From Parasponia andersonii (Eukaryota; Streptophyta; Magnoliopsida; Rosales; Cannabaceae), in assembly GCA_002914805.1 (NCBI GenBank), contig JXTB01000241.1, positions 476,231 to 540,230 of the forward strand: a stretch of DNA of 64,000 bases, read 5' to 3'. The notes below the pieces were generated by a model that searched no databases, had not been told where the DNA came from, and saw only the letters and a list, made by a program, of their open reading frames with translations. Positions 60,858-64,000 of this stretch are shown here, one piece after another (position 1 is the first letter of the stretch; the number at the start of each line of letters is the position of its first letter). A program made the translations under genes and the position numbers.

Positions 60858-63391
60858 GTAATTGGCATTAGAGCAAAGGTTTTCGATGATCTAGCATATC
60901 TTGTTCATGTGTATTCTTTTAAAGTTTGATGATCTATGATTTCCATAATAATCTCTTTGATTATGTTTGGTCTTATTCATGTTTATGAGTATGCTCTATT
61001 ATGTATGATGATTAATTGATTTAATGAGTTTAAGTGATAATCAATTTGATGTTACTATGAGTTTATGATCATATGATGTGTTTTTGATTTTTCATTCTAG
61101 CATATTCTTGATTTTACTATGAATGTTATTTTATGTTCTTGATAAAAGAGTTCATAGAAAATGATTTAATCTATAATTATGTTTTAGTTTTAAGAAAAAT
61201 TGTTTCTCAAATTAAAGATTTTTAAAATTTTGGATTTAAAAACAAAAAAGGAGGGTTTTGGCAGCTAGGGTATTATATACCCTAGCCATATACACGTTGG
61301 GTCTTGCTAAGTCAACACCCATGTGACCATCCATGCAAGAACATAATGGTCTTGTGCATGGTCACTCCCAAGCATATACGATGTGCTTTGGCCGCGCGGG
61401 TGGCACCCCGTGCGCTAGACGCACGGGTGTCGGCCTGCTCCTGTGGCCACGCAGACTTCGTCCTACTCCTGTGGTCGCTTCGTCCCGTGCCTGTAGCTAT
61501 GCCAATGTCATGTGTGACCCATTGGCGTGTGGAATTAGTTCCGTACATGACCGCACGACATCTCCGAGGACCCGTTCTTTATGCCGTACGTGGTTATGAC
61601 TACACGTCCGCATGCAACGATGTCTCGTACCTATAGCTGCACCACTTTGGCCCGCCTCCGTAGCCGTATGCATGTCGTCTCGTATGCTTGTCGTCGAAAT
61701 CTATGCGATCCCGTTGTCACTTGGTACTTGTCCCGAGCGAGGCCGCCTAGCATTATGCGAGCCTGTCAGCGCCCGGGATTGTCCCGAGCATGGCTGCATG
61801 ACATCTCGAGGATCGTCCTCATTACGGTTTTCCGTTCGGACCTTTAGCTTGTTCAGAACTACGCAGCGGCATTCCGATCAGCATCTCGATGCCGTTGACA
61901 TCAGATTATCTATTTTAGACAATTTCCTATTTTAAATTTCCTTATTTGAATTTTGAATTAGAAATAATTTAGGAAATTTAAATACGTTACCTTATCTAAT
62001 TTTTGAAATTTAAATTTTGGTAACTAATCTGTTCGGATAAGATTCTATCAAAAAATCCTATATTCTCTAATTTTGAAATTTAAATATTTGAATTTAAATT
62101 AAGGATGAGATCCTTAGTTTATAGTAGGATTTAAATTAATGATAAGATCCTCAATTTAAATAAATTCAAATCAAGGATAAGATCACTTGATTTAAGAAAA
62201 TTTAAATGACTATTTAAATATGGATAGGATCACATAGTTAAATAGATTTGATTTCAAATTTAAATATGGATGAGATCCCACTATTTAAGGAAATCAATTT
62301 AAATAAATAGAGAATTAATTAACTACAAAAATTAAAATTTTAAATTAAATAGATATAGATAAGATCTATATCTTCAACATGTTTTAATTTGATTAAAATA
62401 TAAAATTTCAAAATTAAGAGTTAATTCGAAATCAATTTAAAATTTTAATTTGATATTATTTTTAATTAAATATTATATGATAATTTTTAAAATTTCAAAT
62501 TCAAAATAGTTGGTTAGATATTTACTAAACTATTTATGAGATAATTAGTTATTTGTTTGAATTTGAATTTGATTTGAATTTAAATCTAGAGATATTCTAG
62601 GAGATTTAAATAGTTAAATCTTTAATAATTTAAAGTTAAAACTTATAAAGATTTCAAATTATAATTGGAAAGAATATCTTATCTATCTAAATCTGTTTGA
62701 TTTTGAATTTAAAGTTTGTAGTTAATTTTAATGAGATTAAAATGGATAATTAGAAATTATGAGATAATTTCAAATTTGGCAAGATTTTAAACTTTCATTT
62801 ATTTTAATGAGATTAAAATAAATGATTAGATATTATGAGATAAATCTAAATTTAAATTTATGTCATTGGATAATATTACTATATTAATTGTTTGATAATT
62901 AATTTATGATTTGAAATTCAAATGTTGAATTTAAATCAAGAGATAATGTCATCCCCTAGAAATCTTTAGACTTGTAATATTAGCAGAATTATTATATATT
63001 TAGTATAAGATTTTATTAAGTTTGCATTCACAAATACTTGAAATTATGTACGTAGTATTATTTTAATGTTAAATTTTATTACGTGAGAAAACCATAGTCA
63101 ATCCTTATTTTCACTTAGAATTTCTAAGTTAGTTTTCCTTAATAATAAATTGATTTTACAATAATTATATTATGTACATCAACATAATCTAATTTAAAAT
63201 ATGACATGTTTATATCACATTAAAATTGTTACATTTTATAATCTAAAGTTAATGGTTACATCAAAATAGTACCATGTCATATTTTGAATGACTAGGATTT
63301 AAGTATATCAATCTAAGGGTGGAAAATAAGTTATAGAAAAAGATGAAAAGTAGTAAGATTTTACCTTAGGAAGGTAATAACTTTAAATGAG
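60858..63391 (+). other. Leader of the large copia element, no gag recognised
   Basis: About 2.5 kb after the primer site carry no recognisable gag or pol. Composition changes abruptly: AT-rich to about 61300, a GC-rich patch (about 61300-61880), then very AT-rich sequence with recurring AATTTAAAT and GATAAGATC/GATGAGATCC phrases (62040-62380). Open frames inside the GC-rich patch occur on both strands and match nothing I know. The region may be an unusually long leader or may include further insertions. Confidence 0.5.
60863..60874 (+). promoter_or_regulatory. Primer binding site of the large copia element
   Basis: TGGCATTAGAGC is two bases from the TGGTATCAGAGC tRNA-Met-type site and lies five bases after the LTR end. 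This supports both the LTR boundary and plus-strand orientation. Confidence 0.7.
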
Positions 63392-64000
63392 NNNNNNNNN
63401 NNNNNNNNNNNNNNNNNNNNNNNNNNNNNNNNNNNNNNNNNNNNNNNNNNNNNNNNNNNNNNNNNNNNNNNNNNNNNNNNNNNNNNNNNNNNNNNNNNNN
63501 NNNNNNNNNNNNNNNNNNNNNNNNNNNNNNNNNNNNNNNNNNNNNNNNNNNNNNNNNNNNNNNNNNNNNNNNNNNNNNNNNNNNNNNNNNNNNNNNNNNN
63601 NNNNNNNNNNNNNNNNNNNNNNNNNNNNNNNNNNNNNNNNNNNNNNNNNNNNNNNNNNNNNNNNNNNNNNNNNNNNNNNNNNNNNNNNNNNNNNNNNNNN
63701 NNNNNNNNNNNNNNNNNNNNNNNNNNNNNNNNNNNNNNNNNNNNNNNNNNNNNNNNNNNNNNNNNNNNNNNNNNNNNNNNNNNNNNNNNNNNNNNNNNNN
63801 NNNNNNNNNNNNNNNNNNNNNNNNNNNNNNNNNNNNNNNNNNNNNNNNNNNNNNNNNNNNNNNNNNNNNNNNNNNNNNNNNNNNNNNNNNNNNNNNNNNN
63901 NNNNNNNNNNNNNNNNNNNNNNNNNNNNNNNNNNNNNNNNNNNNNNNNNNNNNNNNNNNNNNNNNNNNNNNNNNNNNNNNNNNNNNNNNNNNNNNNNNNN
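63392..64000. other. Assembly gap (run of N)
   Basis: All 609 bases to the window end are N. Confidence 1.

Noticed and set aside
61304-61935. Open frames of 78-110 codons on both strands in the GC-rich patch
   Set aside because: Stops are rare in GC-rich DNA. Several overlapping frames on both strands are open, and none resembles a known protein.
1-63391. CRISPR arrays, rRNA, tRNA genes, operons or ribosome binding sites
   Set aside because: The sequence is plant nuclear DNA. No spaced identical repeats of CRISPR type, no rRNA blocks and no convincing tRNA cloverleaf were seen. The tRNA-like motifs noted are primer sites or a possible SINE.

Overview
The window is nuclear DNA of a flowering plant, most likely a eudicot. 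It is AT-rich and full of LTR retrotransposons. It holds one clear intact host gene, an intronless MATE/DETOXIFICATION transporter on the minus strand at 31924-33897. I cannot name the species from sequence alone.

Layout, left to right. 1-1661: partial chromovirus (Tekay/Del-like) LTR, minus strand. 1662-4319: non-coding DNA with two odd repeat arrays. 4320-5595: dead CACTA (En/Spm) transposase remnant. 5600-12774: an old Ty1/copia remnant split by a younger Ty1/copia element (7170-12392) that has both LTRs and a target-site duplication. 12775-13946: AT-rich DNA with a cysteine-rich, GASA/snakin-like fragment. 13947-27365: Ty3/gypsy Tat-lineage element A, minus strand, inflated by two single-N assembly joins that repeat 1.36 kb and 0.90 kb. 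27366-43253: a host island with the MATE gene and long non-coding flanks. 43259-54291: Ty3/gypsy Tat-lineage element B, minus strand, with a perfect 5-bp target duplication. 54297-56269: non-coding DNA and a possible solo LTR. 56270-59208: Tekay-like pol fragment, minus strand, cut by the 5' LTR of a large copia element (59209-60857). The leader of that element runs to the gap at 63392-64000.

The most interesting structure is shared by the two Tat elements. Each carries, between its integrase and its 3' LTR, a gene-like unit on the strand opposite to gag-pol. The unit has its own ATG, intron-like spacers with GT...AG borders at matching places, an N-terminal domain that resembles the plant 'putative gypsy type transposon' family, and a coiled-coil C-terminal half. 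Antisense ORFs at this position are known in the Tat lineage (for example Grande). The multi-intron layout seen here, kept in two copies, deserves a closer look.

The retrotransposons are fossils with interrupted coding regions. LTR pairs in the three complete elements differ by roughly 6-7% by eye, which suggests insertion a few million years ago in one broad period. The MATE gene is itself unusual: it has a threefold repeated hydrophilic N-terminus and a start that fits an N-myristoylation signal.
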